Assembly (NCBI GenBank): GCA_947579605.1
Contig: OX388317.1
Span: 25,501,384-25,565,383, forward strand
Source: Athripsodes cinereus
Taxonomy: Eukaryota; Arthropoda; Insecta; Trichoptera; Leptoceridae
Direction of reading: 5' to 3'
DNA length: 64,000 bases
Numbering within the stretch: position 1 is the first letter of the stretch; each line of letters starts with the position of its first letter. Shown one piece after another: positions 42,140-52,845 of the stretch. Below the pieces are notes generated by a model. The model was given only the letters and a program-made list of their open reading frames with translations, had not been told where the DNA came from and ran no database searches. A program made the position numbers and the translations under genes.

Positions 42140-42640
42140 CTCAACACACGGTCGTCCTCGAGAATTTGAACCACGTGGTTCTCGGGTTCCCACCCTCCGT
42201 CATTCAGATAAGTTTATCCTCTTTTTTATCCTTTTGATTAGCCATTCGTTTAAACCATCATAACTTATTTACAAGTATTCTATTCACAACACTTCTCTTG
42301 CATCCGCTTATTTTCCTGACAACCTCATTTTTCACTAAATCTCGCGACATTTTACCAACCATTCTTCTCAGTGTACGCATCTCCACAGAATTTATTCCAT
42401 TTTCGCCCCTCTTCAACCATGTACACGTTTTGCTTGCATACATCGAGTGCGAGTGTTGGCACCAGAATGATATTCTTCTTAGTTTGTTTTAGGGCAAAGC
42501 ACCCGAATTCGAGTGAATTATGAGCAGAATGATATTGTGCAACAGCATTTTTGTCATGTTTGATAATGGGTCGAAGAACACTGTTCACTCCATCAACACC
42601 GGCCAAAGTTCGCTTACTTGCTCCAAACATTCATCACCAA
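42140..42640 (-). mobile_element. LINE-CRN ORF2 internal part, diverged
   Basis: The reverse strand encodes WLKRGENGINSVEMRTLRRM, VGKMSRDLVKNEVVRKI and NRILVNKL, then degenerate LRWFGH-type sequence. Upstream it has LAGVDGVNSVLRPIIK. Several frameshifts. Confidence 0.7.
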
Positions 42641-43079
42641 CCTTTTATTTCGCAAATCATTCTCTTTCTTATTTTGTTTGACCTTTAATACAGATGCACT
42701 CATCTCATTAACAAAGTAATGTTTTAATTACTTTATTTTAATTAAAATAATAGCTATTATATTGTTCCTTAATAATTATACTTAAGCGCACCCCGCGATG
42801 CAACAATTTTTGTAAAATATCAATCTATATACTATTTTTATAAGATTGTTGGTAGTTACAGCCGAGTATTAAAATAAATCATCATATACTTAAGTACGTA
42901 ATGTAATTTTTCGGCAAAAATCATAATAATAATAATTCACTAAATATGAAATAAAGAACTGAAATATACTCAAAAACAGGTAAATCTACAAGCATAAGGA
43001 AAACGAAAGGCTAAGCTGAAAAGTATTATCTCTGCATTTAAATGAATTATGGTTTGTGCATGGATGGTAAAGAAAAAAA

Positions 43080-43238
43080 TTCAAAGATGGCCGTGTGTTG
43101 AGTAAGAGAAATCGACGTGCATGTTTGAGAAATTGTATGAATGTAGAAGAAACGAAAGAAGTATGTATGTAAGGATAGATCCATATGGCGTTCCGTTCTC
43201 TCTACCTATGCCACTTGGGACACGGCATGAGGGTATGA
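43080..43238 (+). mobile_element. LINE-CRN 3' end
   Basis: GATGGCCGTGTGTTGAGTAA, GAGAAATTGTATGAATGTAG, CGTTCCGTTCTCTCTACC and CCACTTGGGACACGGCATGA. 42641-43079 shows nothing recognisable. Confidence 0.85.
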
Positions 43239-43739
43239 TTTTCGGCTTGTTACTAGTAAGTTTATTTAAAAAAAAAATCATTTCTTTTTAACACTGAGTA
43301 CAATGTGCTAGTTTTTACATTCAATAATAGCATTCCTTCAGATCTTTCAATGACATTTCACTCAAAAGAATTCCGCTAAATTGGATGCCAATCTATAATA
43401 ATAATTGTGCTAACTTATTGTCTTTTCTAGGTTATCTACTTATCTAATTACGCCGCAGGGTAGTCAGAGAGAACAAAATACTATTAAATGCAAATCAATT
43501 TCATAAAAAAACGTACCTTTCGTTATCAATATCCATCAGTTTATTATTGTGCATTATTTCGCTTATGGCAATAATAATTTTGAAACAGCGTTGCCACTTT
43601 TTTATTCTACATATTATTATTTTTAATTAATGCTAATCACAAATAACAAAAGAACACTACATTTTATGACCTTTTAAGTCTTAACAACAAATTTATAAAC
43701 ATTTTAATTGATACTTAGATTGGTCTTATGAAAAATATT
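43239..43739. other. No recognisable feature
   Basis: AT-rich with short frames. Confidence 0.4.
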
Positions 43740-43842
43740 GGTGAATGTCAATTTTTTATTGGCATGCAGATAAAGAACTGCATGTTAAATACATGCAATA
43801 TGCGTACTGACTACCCATTTTGTGGGAGATATTATGATATGA
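43740..43842 (+). mobile_element. SINE-A 3' part, diverged
   Basis: GAATGTCAATTTTTTATTGG, CATGCAGATAAAGAACTGCA and ACTACCCATTTTGTGGGAG. Confidence 0.7.
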
Positions 43843-43854
43843 AGAAACACATAA

Positions 43855-44000
43855 AAGTATGGAGGAGTTCAAGGCAAGGTTAAAAACCTTATTGTTCAGG
43901 AGGTGTTATGATTTTTGAATGAGCTCTTTCGGTGATTTTTCTACAAAACGGCGCACGTTAAAAAAAGTTGTCTGGTTATGATGATGATGATAATGATTCT
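43855..44000 (+). mobile_element. LINE-L2 3' end with (ATG)n tail
   Basis: Encodes MEEFKARLKTLLFRRCYDF plus stop, then CAAAACGGCGCACG, GTCTGGTTATG and ATGATGATGATAATG. It matches the 3' end of 31686-32447. 44001-44284 holds T- and C-runs. Confidence 0.8.
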
Positions 44001-44284
44001 GGGTGATTTTTTTTTTGTTTTGACGCCGTTTAAAATGATTTCCACAAACACAGCCTCTGAAACCTGAAACCCATCACTCCTAACCCCCCCCCCTTTTTTC
44101 CCCATTTTCCTTTCCTTTTATGCATATAATGTTTGTATCTTTTTTTTCTCAGTCTCTCCCTTTTTATCTATATGTGTGTATGTATGTGTGTTTGTATAGG
44201 TACCTATATGTTCACTTTGTGATTTTTTTTTCCAAATTGCCTTAGATTATTGATTTTATTTTTATCATATGTTTTTTTTAAGTT

Positions 44285-44425
44285 AATACTTTTGGGTTAG
44301 TCGGAAGAAATAGCGCCTTGGCGATAAACTCGCCCTCTGTATATTGATTGTATTTAATTTGAATGTATACCTTTTATAAAATTATTTTTAATCAATGTAC
44401 AGTAAATAATGAATAAATAAATAAA
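44285..44425 (+). mobile_element. LINE-T 3' UTR, best copy
   Basis: TTTTGGGTTAGTCGGAAGAA, GCGCCTTGGCGATAAACTCG, CCCTCTGTATATTG and AATCAATGTACAGTAAATAA, then (AATA)n. Confidence 0.65.
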
Positions 44426-44429
44426 TAAA

Positions 44430-44588
44430 AGTCCCTAAACCGTCTCAAGGGCGCTGGTGAAGAGTTCAGTTTTCAATTTTCTTCTGAAGCTGGTGACAGT
44501 CTGATTATCTCTCAATGGCAACGGTAGGCTATCATTATTATTATGGATTATTGCTTTTATATTTGATAAGTGTAGAAATATTGAAAAA
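44430..44588 (-). pseudogene. LINE ORF2 C-terminal remnant
   Basis: The reverse strand reads NNNDSLPLPLRDNQTVTSFR and RKLKTELFTSALETV plus stop, the (N)SLP..R....FR.KLKT.LF end of a CR1/L2-type ORF2. Confidence 0.55.
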
Positions 44589-44669
44589 CAAAACTCTTTT
44601 CTGTAAGTTTTCGAGTGTCCTGTAAGAAGGAGGTATTCGTATAACATCACTTTTAAGATATTTAACATC

Positions 44670-45014
44670 GGCCAAACAAGTAGGGCAATCAAAACTCGCA
44701 TTCAGGAACATAACAGGGCATTCAGAGGTTTATCCGGATATTCTGAGATGGCAGACCATTGTGTGGAGCTTGATCATTCTATTGACATGCAAGGTACTAA
44801 GGTCTTACACTCCGAGTCCAAGGTTGGCAAACTGAATGCCTTGGAGACCCTTGAAATTCACAAAAATAGAAATAATTTGGTGAATATCCAAATACCATAC
44901 GCATCTCCCCTGTTGATATACCCATCTCCTTCACTCTTTCCAAACACACTTAACTCCACCCAGTCTCCCCCCCCCCCTAGTATAGAAAACAGACTCACTT
45001 TTTATGAACTTTAA
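44670..45014 (+). pseudogene. GIY-YIG endonuclease C-terminal fragment of a PLE
   Basis: 115 open codons: GQTSRAIKTRIQEHNRAFRG, then MADHCVELDHSID and KLNALETLEIHKNRNNL. G-T-R-I-KTR-EH plus a downstream H and E is the GIY-YIG fold of Penelope-like elements. The GIY and YIG strands and the RT are cut off. The frame is otherwise intact, so the insertion is recent. Confidence 0.75.
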
Positions 45015-45130
45015 CTAATTAGTCCTCCTGATGATGCCAAGTAGAAGCCTTGGCGAAAACGTTTGAGGTGAATAAATTTAATGTGGAAAGAATACAGTGT
45101 TTTAAATAAAAATTATTTAATTATACGTTA
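44670..45130 (+). mobile_element. Penelope-like element, 5' truncated, 12-bp TSD
   Basis: 461 bp flanked by ATATTTAACATC (44658-44669, 45131-45142). It holds the GIY-YIG tail coding segment, then a UTR with GATGATGCCAAG, GGCGAAAACGTTTGAGGTG and AATACAGTGTTTTA. Confidence 0.85.
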
Positions 45131-45296
45131 ATATTTAACATCTTCAGTTCAGCGATTGGAAATGTATACCACCCATCCTGAATAACTTAATTATTACTGA
45201 CACAAAGAGGATAGCATGCATGTTTATTATATGCAGTTATTCCGCTGGCTACCCCATTTGTGGGAAGTGCCAAGATAATATTATGTATGTATGTAA

Positions 45297-46360
45297 CAGT
45301 GGCGGGACTAGGCTTTTCACATCGGGCATGCTTTGTACAAATATACTATTTTACTCGCAAACGAGTGGACGTCCTTGAGAATAATATAATATATATATCG
45401 GAGACGGGACTAGGCTTTTCATGTTGGTCTAACATTCGTTATAATAAAAAAAATTAAATAAATAAGATATCCAGAATGGTTGACATACCCCTTTGCTGAA
45501 TTTAAGATATTAAATGGTTTATATGCGACGTCTCTTAAAAGACACTTAAAAACTTTAGTGGGAGATCTATTGTTTGCCAAAGACTTCATGGGTCCTTAAT
45601 ATAAATAAATAAAATACAAGAAGTCTGCGATGCAAATAAATACTATTTTTAAGTATGTAAGTAACTTTAAAGTTAAATGTCGTAATTACTATACAATTTA
45701 TTTTGTCTCGCGCATCCATCATAATATTAATCAATCCTTTATGAAGAACGTTTCAAGTCTAAAAACTATTAGCGGTTGCACTGGCGGTTGCCCATAGTAT
45801 CTACCTTCAAATTATTTTTAACTGCCTAGTACGTTACGCACGACTCACACAATCATCACACAACCAATACAAATAAAAACATACTCATATAGGTACATTA
45901 TGCACCCAAACGTTCTTTGAGATGCTTGCTTATTTTGTCCTTAAGATTGCACACATACAACCAAACATACCCAATAATACACATATATGGCGCGTCATTG
46001 CCTACTACGTATTCACACTAAAATTTAAGTGTGTGTTAGTGAGACCAGACGCAACGTATAAAGCAATAACTTACTATTCCATTAATTTAGCTATCACGGT
46101 AAATTATTGGATTTTATTAAAAAAAGTCAAAATAACGTATCGATTGTACACGCACTTCAATACAAATAGTACGCGCTTTTGATAAAAACTCTAAAACTTG
46201 CAAAAATTGTATATTTGCTGCGTATATTTTTGTGAATTGTTCTCTTTGCAACGAAATGTTTGGCGGCAAATTCAAACTAGTTTTTGATGATTTCAATATT
46301 TTCTTCATAGATTCTATGGGCATGCTGTGCTTTTTTGCATGTATGGCAGGCACGCGACTG
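45297..46360. mobile_element. hAT-type element, 1064 bp, exact 8-bp TSD
   Basis: Starts CAGTGGCGGGACTAGGC and ends GCCTGCCATAC-type sequence in reverse (..GGCACGCGACTG). Flanked by GTATGTAA at 45289-45296 and 46361-46368. The left end has a direct repeat of GGGACTAGGCTTTTCA (45303, 45405). It carries a SINE-A copy. No intact transposase. Confidence 0.8.
45458..45595 (-). mobile_element. SINE-A nested in the hAT element
   Basis: GATATCCAGAATGGTTGACA, CTGAATTTAAGATATTAAAT and AGACACTTAAAAACTTTAG. Diverged and truncated. Confidence 0.7.
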
Positions 46361-46475
46361 GTATGTAAATCGATTCGGTTTTCAATATATCAATATATGA
46401 CCTAACACCAATCAATATAATTTTCTATTTCACCATGAACGTGAAGGAATGATATAACCGAAAAGTATACCATTT

Positions 46476-46706
46476 ACACGATCATGGTACATCCCACTAT
46501 TGGGGTAGCCAGCAGACTAGCTGCATGTAGTAAATATATATCCTCTCCGTGCCAACAAAAAAAAGTCATTCAGGATGGGTGGCAAACCCAATCGCTAAAT
46601 TTAAGATGTACCATGTCATTATTTTTCGAGCATGTTTCTTTTACGGGACACTAGAAAATTTGAGGAAAAGAGAGGGAAACCAATTCTATGCCTGACATTT
46701 CACGGA
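46476..46706 (-). mobile_element. SINE-A copy
   Basis: CATCCCACTATTGGGGTAGC, CCTCTCCGTGCCAACAAAAA and ACGGGACACTAGAAAATTTG. Confidence 0.85.
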
Positions 46707-46726
46707 ACAAATTTTATTTATGGTGC

Positions 46727-47232
46727 TTATTCATTCATTTATTTATTTCTTCATAATTTAATGTACCTACATTGATTACAAACAATTTCATCGAGAAATA
46801 AGTTACATCAAAATTATATAAGTATACTACTACTACTATACTATACTATACTATACTATACCATCACAGCATATCCCACAAGTGGGGTAGCCAGCAGATC
46901 AGCTGCATGTAAGAAACATGCAAACTGTCCTCTTCGTGCCAGTATAAAATCAAGACATTTAGGATTTAAATCAAGACATTCAGGACAGGTCAGGATCAAT
47001 CATCAGTATTTAATCATAAGTATCAGGATTTAAATCAAGACATTCAGGACAGGTCAGGATCAATCATCAATCAGGTTAAAATCAAGACAAGCCTTTTACA
47101 GGACACTCGAAAACTTACGCAGAAGAGTGGGAGACCAATTCTTCACGGGATGATTATATAAGTACATACAATCAATAGACGGAGGGCTGGTTTATCGCAA
47201 ACGTGCGATATCATATTTCAACTAACCCAGGT
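46727..47232 (-). mobile_element. LINE-T 3' UTR, split by SINE-A
   Basis: 46727-46812 is the tail in reverse (ATTCATTTATTTATTTC, ACATTGATTACAAACAATTT). 47165-47232 continues with GGTTTATCGCAAACGTGCG and CAACTAACCC. Confidence 0.75.
46825..47152 (-). mobile_element. SINE-A, 12-bp TSD, internal duplication
   Basis: 328 bp flanked by ATTATATAAGTA (46813-46824, 47153-47164). Tail (TATAG)n(TAG)n. The ~45-bp unit at 46961-47006 is repeated at 47025-47069. Confidence 0.95.
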
Positions 47233-47937
47233 AATTTTAACTAATTTTATCTTATCGTGAGCTATGTAGTTACCTTAATTTGGTCAAATTTGAATTGATA
47301 TCCAATAAGCTACAACATTTCCTAAAAAGCTATGAATAGAAGTTGTTCTATAAAATCATTCTCAGGAGCTGAATACCGATCTATCAGTCTTACTCGTTTG
47401 CGAGTGTTGGATCTTAAAAATACGATAATATTAATCGTTATTTGATACGAGAGTATCGGCAATATCAAGAAGGAAGATCAAAATGGGAATAATATAAAAA
47501 AAATAATAGTGATCAATATTAATAATAATACTAATTTATAATAAAATATAATAATAATTTGCGAGTATTGAATGAAAATTATAAAAAAAAAATTGATCCA
47601 TAGATCACTGTCATTTTGATGTCGAGATCTCTTTCAAATAGTATCATCTAGTTATAATACAAATTATCAAAGACTTGCGTAGATCATTACTATATTGGAT
47701 CATAATAAGTAGAGTTAAATATTAACGAATAATGAATTAATGGAATTGACCAGTTAATTAACTTCCGTTTAAATTGTGATTTACATTTTTTATAAATTTT
47801 ACCGTTAACTTTTAATTTTTCTGTTTTGTAAGTCCTATGCATTTTATCTTGTCTAAACTCAATTTATGTAAAAATTCAAGCATTTAGGTGATTATTAATT
47901 GTATATTGCTTGTTGTAAAAAAAAGTTATAAATTTTT
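47233..47937. other. No recognisable feature
   Basis: Very AT-rich. Confidence 0.4.
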
Positions 47938-48010
47938 TTTCTTTTTCTTCTTCTTCTTCTTGGGCAATTATTAGTCCCACGTGGTGGTGGGGTCTGCCTT
48001 TTTGGTTGGT
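47938..48010 (-). mobile_element. LINE 3' end with (GAA)n tail
   Basis: In reverse, CCAAAAAGGCAGACCCCACC and ACCACGTGGGACTAATAATT precede GAAGAAGAAGAAG. Confidence 0.55.
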
Positions 48011-48066
48011 TTTGGTTTTGTTTTATTTATTTTTATTATTTTAAAATAGTAATATTTGAATTTGAA

Positions 48067-48246
48067 AACTGCATGTAAGAATCATGCAAGTCGTCTTCTC
48101 AGCGCCAATAAAATGGATAGGTGCCATACCTGAACTGAGCTTAAGTCATAAAAATAAAGTTTTACAAAAAGGCATTTGCTTATTACAGGACACTTGAAAA
48201 CTAATAGAAAAGAGTGGATGACCTATTATTTACTGGGAACTTCAAC
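48067..48246 (-). mobile_element. SINE-A copy, diverged
   Basis: GCATGTAAGAATCATGCAAG, TTCTCAGCGCCAATAAAATG and TTACAGGACACTTGAAAACT. Confidence 0.8.
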
Positions 48247-48439
48247 ATTAATTATTAACATTTGTGGTTAATTTAAGTAAGTAGGTATATATTTTTCGCA
48301 TCTACATTAACTTTCGTAAAAAAACTCTTAGATTAAATTCGTTAATTTTCTGAGATATGGGTCCTCTTAAAAAGCTGAATGTTGATTATTTAAAAAAAAA
48401 AAAACACCGAATAAAACATTTTTTAACAATCTTTTTCTA

Positions 48440-48605
48440 TACTTTTTACTTACTTACATACTGCTAGCTTTCTTCTCTCCACTGCTGGATATAGGCCTCT
48501 TCAAAACTTTTCCACACTTCTCTATCTCGAGCAACACGATACCACTGTTTTCCCACCATCTGGACAATATCGTCAACCCATCTTTTTTGGGTCTTCCTAC
48601 GCTTG
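48440..48605 (-). mobile_element. LINE-Q-like ORF2 3' fragment
   Basis: In reverse it encodes KTQKRWVDDIVQMVGKQWYR, then A-R-REVWKSFEEAYIQQW-like sequence. The pattern R-W-DDI..GW..A-DR..W..EEAY is that of RTE-type ends. Confidence 0.65.
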
Positions 48606-49107
48606 TTTTGTCTATACTTTTTACTTCTTTAAATTAACAGATTAACCGCAAGGTTATCTGTAACTTCAAAATATAAATCTCAAAGCTACAAATAACTCTT
48701 TCGTTAACGAATCAGTTCCGATAATAAGATAATATATTCTAAGAATCCCGCTGATCTGAGAGAGATTATTTTTTATCTTCTCTCTATACATAACTTTTGA
48801 TCTAAAGAAGATATTAGGTAGATATGTTCTATCGTCTTGTCATTTGATAAATGATTTATTATGATTTATATTGTGATCTATCGATCGGCGGCAAGTCACT
48901 TACTCATATATAATAATGTAATGATTTACATCTAGTTAGCTATTTTAGTTTAATTTTTATTTTATTCGGGTACTTAAAACTCTATTCAAATTTTCTTTTT
49001 TAAATTTTACGTTTCTTTTTTGAAATATGCACCTACACTTTTCTTATTTCATCGATGAAGTTTATTTTGTAATATTTCATATTTGTTTCTGTAAAAAAAA
49101 AACAGTA
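48606..49107. other. No recognisable feature
   Basis: AT-rich. Confidence 0.4.
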
Positions 49108-49280
49108 CTGTGGAGCATACCTACTGCAAAGAATTGTTTCCCACCCTTTAGGATGTCATGTAAATGGCAAAAAATTAAAAACATTTTACAACTTAAATTC
49201 AGCGATGAGATTTGCCACGCATACTGAATATCTTATTTTTTGCTGGCAAGGAGAGGGCAGCTTGTATTCTTAATACATAC
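49108..49280 (+). mobile_element. SINE-A copy, diverged
   Basis: TACTGTGGAGCATACCTACT, TTCAGCGATGAGATTTGCCA and TGGCAAGGAGAGGGCAGCTT. Confidence 0.8.
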
Positions 49281-49478
49281 CCTCAATCAATATACCTATG
49301 TCTTTTGTTATTATGTCCTTTTACTATATGTGTTATACCTGTTCGTTTCTCCTTTAGTTTATTTTCATTAGTAGGTATATATTTTTTTCACAATAACTTT
49401 CTTATCTCTTCAAAGGGACACTGGAGAAAGAGAGATAGAGAGATAGAACAACTTTGTTTTAAATGTGAGGATAAATAG

Positions 49479-49830
49479 AAGTGTGCGACTCCTGAGAAAT
49501 ACGGATATGAAATGGATCTCAATGATCCTCGAACCGATAGGGTCAGAAAGGGTTTTTTTTATACAGCAGCATCGGAATTCAATGCTCTGCCACTGAACAT
49601 CAAGGAAAGCACAAATTTGAAGAGGTTTACTAATAGTTTGAAAAGACTTGTCCTGGATAGGCGAGCAGTGGTGAATGGTTGAGATTTTTTTTGTTTTGTG
49701 TCAATTTGTCAACAGTTTATAAGTGTTCAATATTTAATAGTAAAAACTAGCTAAGTTAATTTCTCCTTATACCAGCAAATGCTGTCTGGAAAACTTGTAA
49801 AATAAAGAAATGAAAAAAAAAATTGTATGT
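49479..49830 (+). pseudogene. LINE ORF2 C-terminus with 3' UTR
   Basis: Open to the stop at 49680-49682: KCATPEKYGYEMDLNDPRTD, RVRKGFFYTAASEFNALPLN and IKESTNLKRFTNSLKRLVLD. FxY.AA..(F/W)N.LP..I+....RF...LK is the end of a non-LTR ORF2. The UTR ends A-rich near 49830. Confidence 0.7.
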
Positions 49831-49929
49831 ATTGTAAAAGGCAAATGTTATAAATTGAACAAATAAATTTTTTCTAAATAAATCTCTTTTCAGTAACCCA
49901 ACTAATAGAAGTATATATATTTTGCAGTA

Positions 49930-49990
49930 GTAAAAGGATGTCATTGTGGGCATGCTGTGCTTTTTTGCATGTATGGAAGGCACGCCACTG
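49930..49990 (-). mobile_element. hAT-type terminus
   Basis: GGGCATGCTGTGCTTTTTTG and ATGTATGGAAGGCACGCCAC end in CACTG. The same ~44 bp is at the right end of the 45297-46360 element. The partner end was not found. Confidence 0.55.
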
Positions 49991-50003
49991 ATAAAATATA
50001 TTA

Positions 50004-50190
50004 TTCAATCGCGACATATCCTACAAGTAGTGTAACCAGCAGATCAGCTATATGTTATAAATTTGCAAGCCATCCTATCCATGCCAATAAAAAAATCCAG
50101 ACATTCAGTATTGGCAGCAAACCTTATCGCTGATTTTAAAATGAATAATGTCTCTAATTTTTTCAACTACCTGCCTTTAACAGGACATTT
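50004..50190 (-). mobile_element. SINE-A copy
   Basis: AATCGCGACATATCCTACAA, CTATCCATGCCAATAAAAAA and CCTGCCTTTAACAGGACATT. 50191-50689 is AT-rich, with a GAGACGTCTTTCGTCTC palindrome at 50633-50656. Confidence 0.85.
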
Positions 50191-50689
50191 TACCCAACTT
50201 ATGCTTTCATCTTAGCATTACTTCCAAATCGATAAATAATAGGTATTCCCACTTTCTTCCTTCTTCAAGATCTTACATAATTGCCGACAATATTTCACAT
50301 TATTGTATATTAGTACAAATCGATTGGTATTATTTTCAACAAGTAGACAAGTCAATGCGAACACTTCATTACATTTTGATGATCTTCCCACGGCTTCTGA
50401 CTACTCAACAGTAACAACATATCAATCAATATTATTTAAATTATTTAGATACATACATAATATATTACCATACTAGCTCTATACGTACCTACCATTCATC
50501 ACATATCTTCCAGGTACTAGTTAGTACAAAACACATCTTCACATCAAATTACTTTTACTCATAAACACTCTAATTTATTATGAAATTAAAAACAAATGTT
50601 TTTTTCTACTACATGTTGTTTATTTGAGAGAGACGTCTTTCGTCTCTTTCAATAAAATATAATTATATTCTTCTAATTAAAGAACCATG

Positions 50690-50835
50690 TCATATCCCCC
50701 GACGTCGGCTATCACCCTGGCGTAGCCTTCTTTGTCCTGTGCTAGCCTGAATAGCTCTTCCACCCTCTGGAGTCTGGTTCACTCTCAAATATTTCTTAGC
50801 CAGGACATCTCTAGCCGAGGGAAACAAATTGTTGA
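50690..50835 (-). mobile_element. LINE-W 3' fragment
   Basis: The reverse strand reads EMSWLRNI, stop, TRLQRVEELFRLAQDKEGYA and RVIADVGGYD, colinear with the 6.4 and 62.3 kb copies. Confidence 0.75.
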
Positions 50836-51526
50836 AAAGATCAATTGAAACCGGTGTAAAATAATAACATATGTGCGTGCAGCAGTCAAGTAGTTTATTG
50901 CCAACTAAAATAAAGATTGTAACATACAAAAAATACATTTTAAATCGTTAAATATAGTAGTACATAACAGTATTATTATATACCCAATGTTGCCAGATTG
51001 ACAAATACTTCTTATGTGATTTGACTCAAACAAATAAAACAGATAAATAAAAGAAAAAAACTAAAAAAATAAGGATTTTTATAGATAGTTAAAGTAGAAT
51101 AAAAGTAACTTATCAAGAGTCAAGTAGTTTTGTATCGGTATATTATTCGCTACCGAATACTTATACCTACAAAAAGTAACCAATTATTGTACTATCTATA
51201 TCGCACAAAAAAAAGTAAATAACAGTCTATGGTATCGCATAATAATACAGTCAAGATACACACAGACAGGTACTTACTTACTATTGATACTTAGTAAGTA
51301 CCTTTTAAATTACCTGTTACCGGGTACTTAGTATAACTACTACTACGAGTATATGCCTAATAATGATATTATTATTATTATATTATCTCTAGGTAGGTAC
51401 TTTTAAGTAGGTGTTAAAATACTTAATAATGTTATGAATTACGATACTCGGTAGTCGATAACTATATCTTTGATAATAATATGTCTATGTAATTGTGCAG
51501 TATTGTAAAAAATAATATAAATAAAG
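50836..51526. other. No recognisable feature
   Basis: AT-rich. Confidence 0.4.
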
Positions 51527-51560
51527 CAGTGGCGAGCCTTCCATTTATACACAAATGTTA
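51527..51560 (+). mobile_element. hAT-type terminus, unpaired
   Basis: CAGTGGCGAGCCTTCCATTT matches the CAGTGGCGTGCCTTCCATAC ends. The right-hand CACTG at 52016-52020 belongs to a different TIR and its flank does not match. Confidence 0.4.
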
Positions 51561-51869
51561 TATATTATGTTCAGAGAAGCATATTTAAATAAACTTTAAA
51601 AAACCACACGTAAATTTAACACTGACTCTTTCGAACCATCTGGTTAGGGAAAGTGTTTTTAAATGTCAAGAACGCTACACACTATAAGGTATTCGTAGAT
51701 GTGTGGGTCTTAAGGTGGGATCTGCTACGTCAGTCGGGTCCACCGCCCACTAACGTGCTAGGGTCGGAGATGCCAATACTGGCTTTGTGGTACTGATGTA
51801 ATTAAAAGGATAAAGAAATGGTATAAAACCTCATGCATTGTTTAATATTGTATAAAAATATGCTTTAGA

Positions 51870-51980
51870 AACTTGTAAAATGTGTTCATTTTTTCGAATA
51901 CTTGCTTTTAACAGAACACTCGAAAACTTATGAAAAAGAGTGGGAGACCAATTCATTGCTGGGTGCTCCACAGAACAATA
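51870..51980 (-). mobile_element. SINE-A 5' half
   Basis: GCTTTTAACAGAACACTCGA, GAGTGGGAGACCAATTC and GGGTGCTCCACAGAA. Confidence 0.85.
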
Positions 51981-52114
51981 AACAAACACGGGACCAATGT
52001 GAAAAGTAGTTACGCCACTGGACATACAGTGAGTAGGTACCTACCGAGTACTTTGAATCTGGTTATTTATTGTAACTGATTAGATATAATGAGTAGCGAT
52101 ACATTACCGTACCG

Positions 52115-52715
52115 CAGGGGATTCCAACCTTTTTATCGCGCAGACGTAATCAAGAGTGTAGAAAATAATGGCAGGCTCAAATCTGATTAAAAAAATATAA
52201 TTACTATGGTGTTAATTTTTTTACAATGAAAAGGTGGAATTATCCCGTGGAGCACCCGGTAAAGAATTGGTCTCCCACTTTTCTGCGCAAGTTTTCAAGT
52301 GTGCTGTAAAAGGCAGGTATACGAAAAAATTTAGACATTTTACATTTTGAATTCAGCGATGAGGTTTGCCATCCATCTTGAATGTCTTGATTTTATATCG
52401 GCACAGAGAGGACAACTTGCATGCTTATTACATGCAGCTGGTCTGCTGGCTACCCCACTTGTGGGATATGCTGTGATGGTAAAGAAAGAAGAAGAAGAAG
52501 AAAAGGTGGACTTTTTTCAGGTCACAATTGACAAAATTTGGTGATTTCGCTTGCACTCAAAATTTCTTCCTCCCCCACCCCGAAATATTTTGCGATCTCC
52601 TCAGTTTTTGCTAAAGAATATTTAATTTGACTTTGAAAGCTTCTTTTATCAAAATATTACACTTTTTTTTCATAATTTCAACAAATCGTCGCGGGCAAAG
52701 GATTGGGAAACCCTG
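52115..52715. mobile_element. hAT-type element, 601 bp, 8-bp TSD
   Basis: Starts CAGGGGATTCCAACCTTTTT; the reversed right end is CAGGGTTTCCCAATCCTTTG. Flanks CCGTACCG and CCGTAGCG match 7 of 8. It hosts a SINE-A. Confidence 0.75.
52239..52499 (+). mobile_element. SINE-A, full length, 11-bp TSD
   Basis: 261 bp flanked by GAAAAGGTGGA (52228-52238, 52500-52510). Starts ATTATCCCGTGGAGCACCCG and ends CTGTGATGGTAAAG plus (GAA)n rather than (TAG)n. Confidence 0.95.
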
Positions 52716-52845
52716 CCGTAGCGCATTACTCATTACAGACTTAACTTATTTAACTATCAATTTAATAATGATATTCGTCTTTGAAAACAGGAGCGACATC
52801 AGGCAAAATAAAAATATATTTATCTATTAATTCATAGCATCATAG

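Larger units (their letters stand above)
44589..45288 (+). mobile_element. SINE-A copy, split by a PLE
   Basis: The head TTTTCTGTAAGTTTTCGAGT and GTCCTGTAAGAAGG precedes the insert. The tail from 45131 has ATATTTAACATCTTCAGTTC and GCTGGCTACCCCATTTGTGG. Confidence 0.9.

Noticed and set aside
46117..46353. Minus-strand frame sharing M-P-x-IHAKKHSMP with the frame at 49756-49983, resembling a gene family
   Set aside because: The shared peptide is only the translated hAT terminus; downstream sequences are unrelated.
51527..52020. hAT element pairing CAGTGGCGAGCC with the CCACTG at 52020
   Set aside because: The two TIRs differ beyond CAGTGGCG and the 8-bp flanks (AAATAAAG, GACATACA) do not match.
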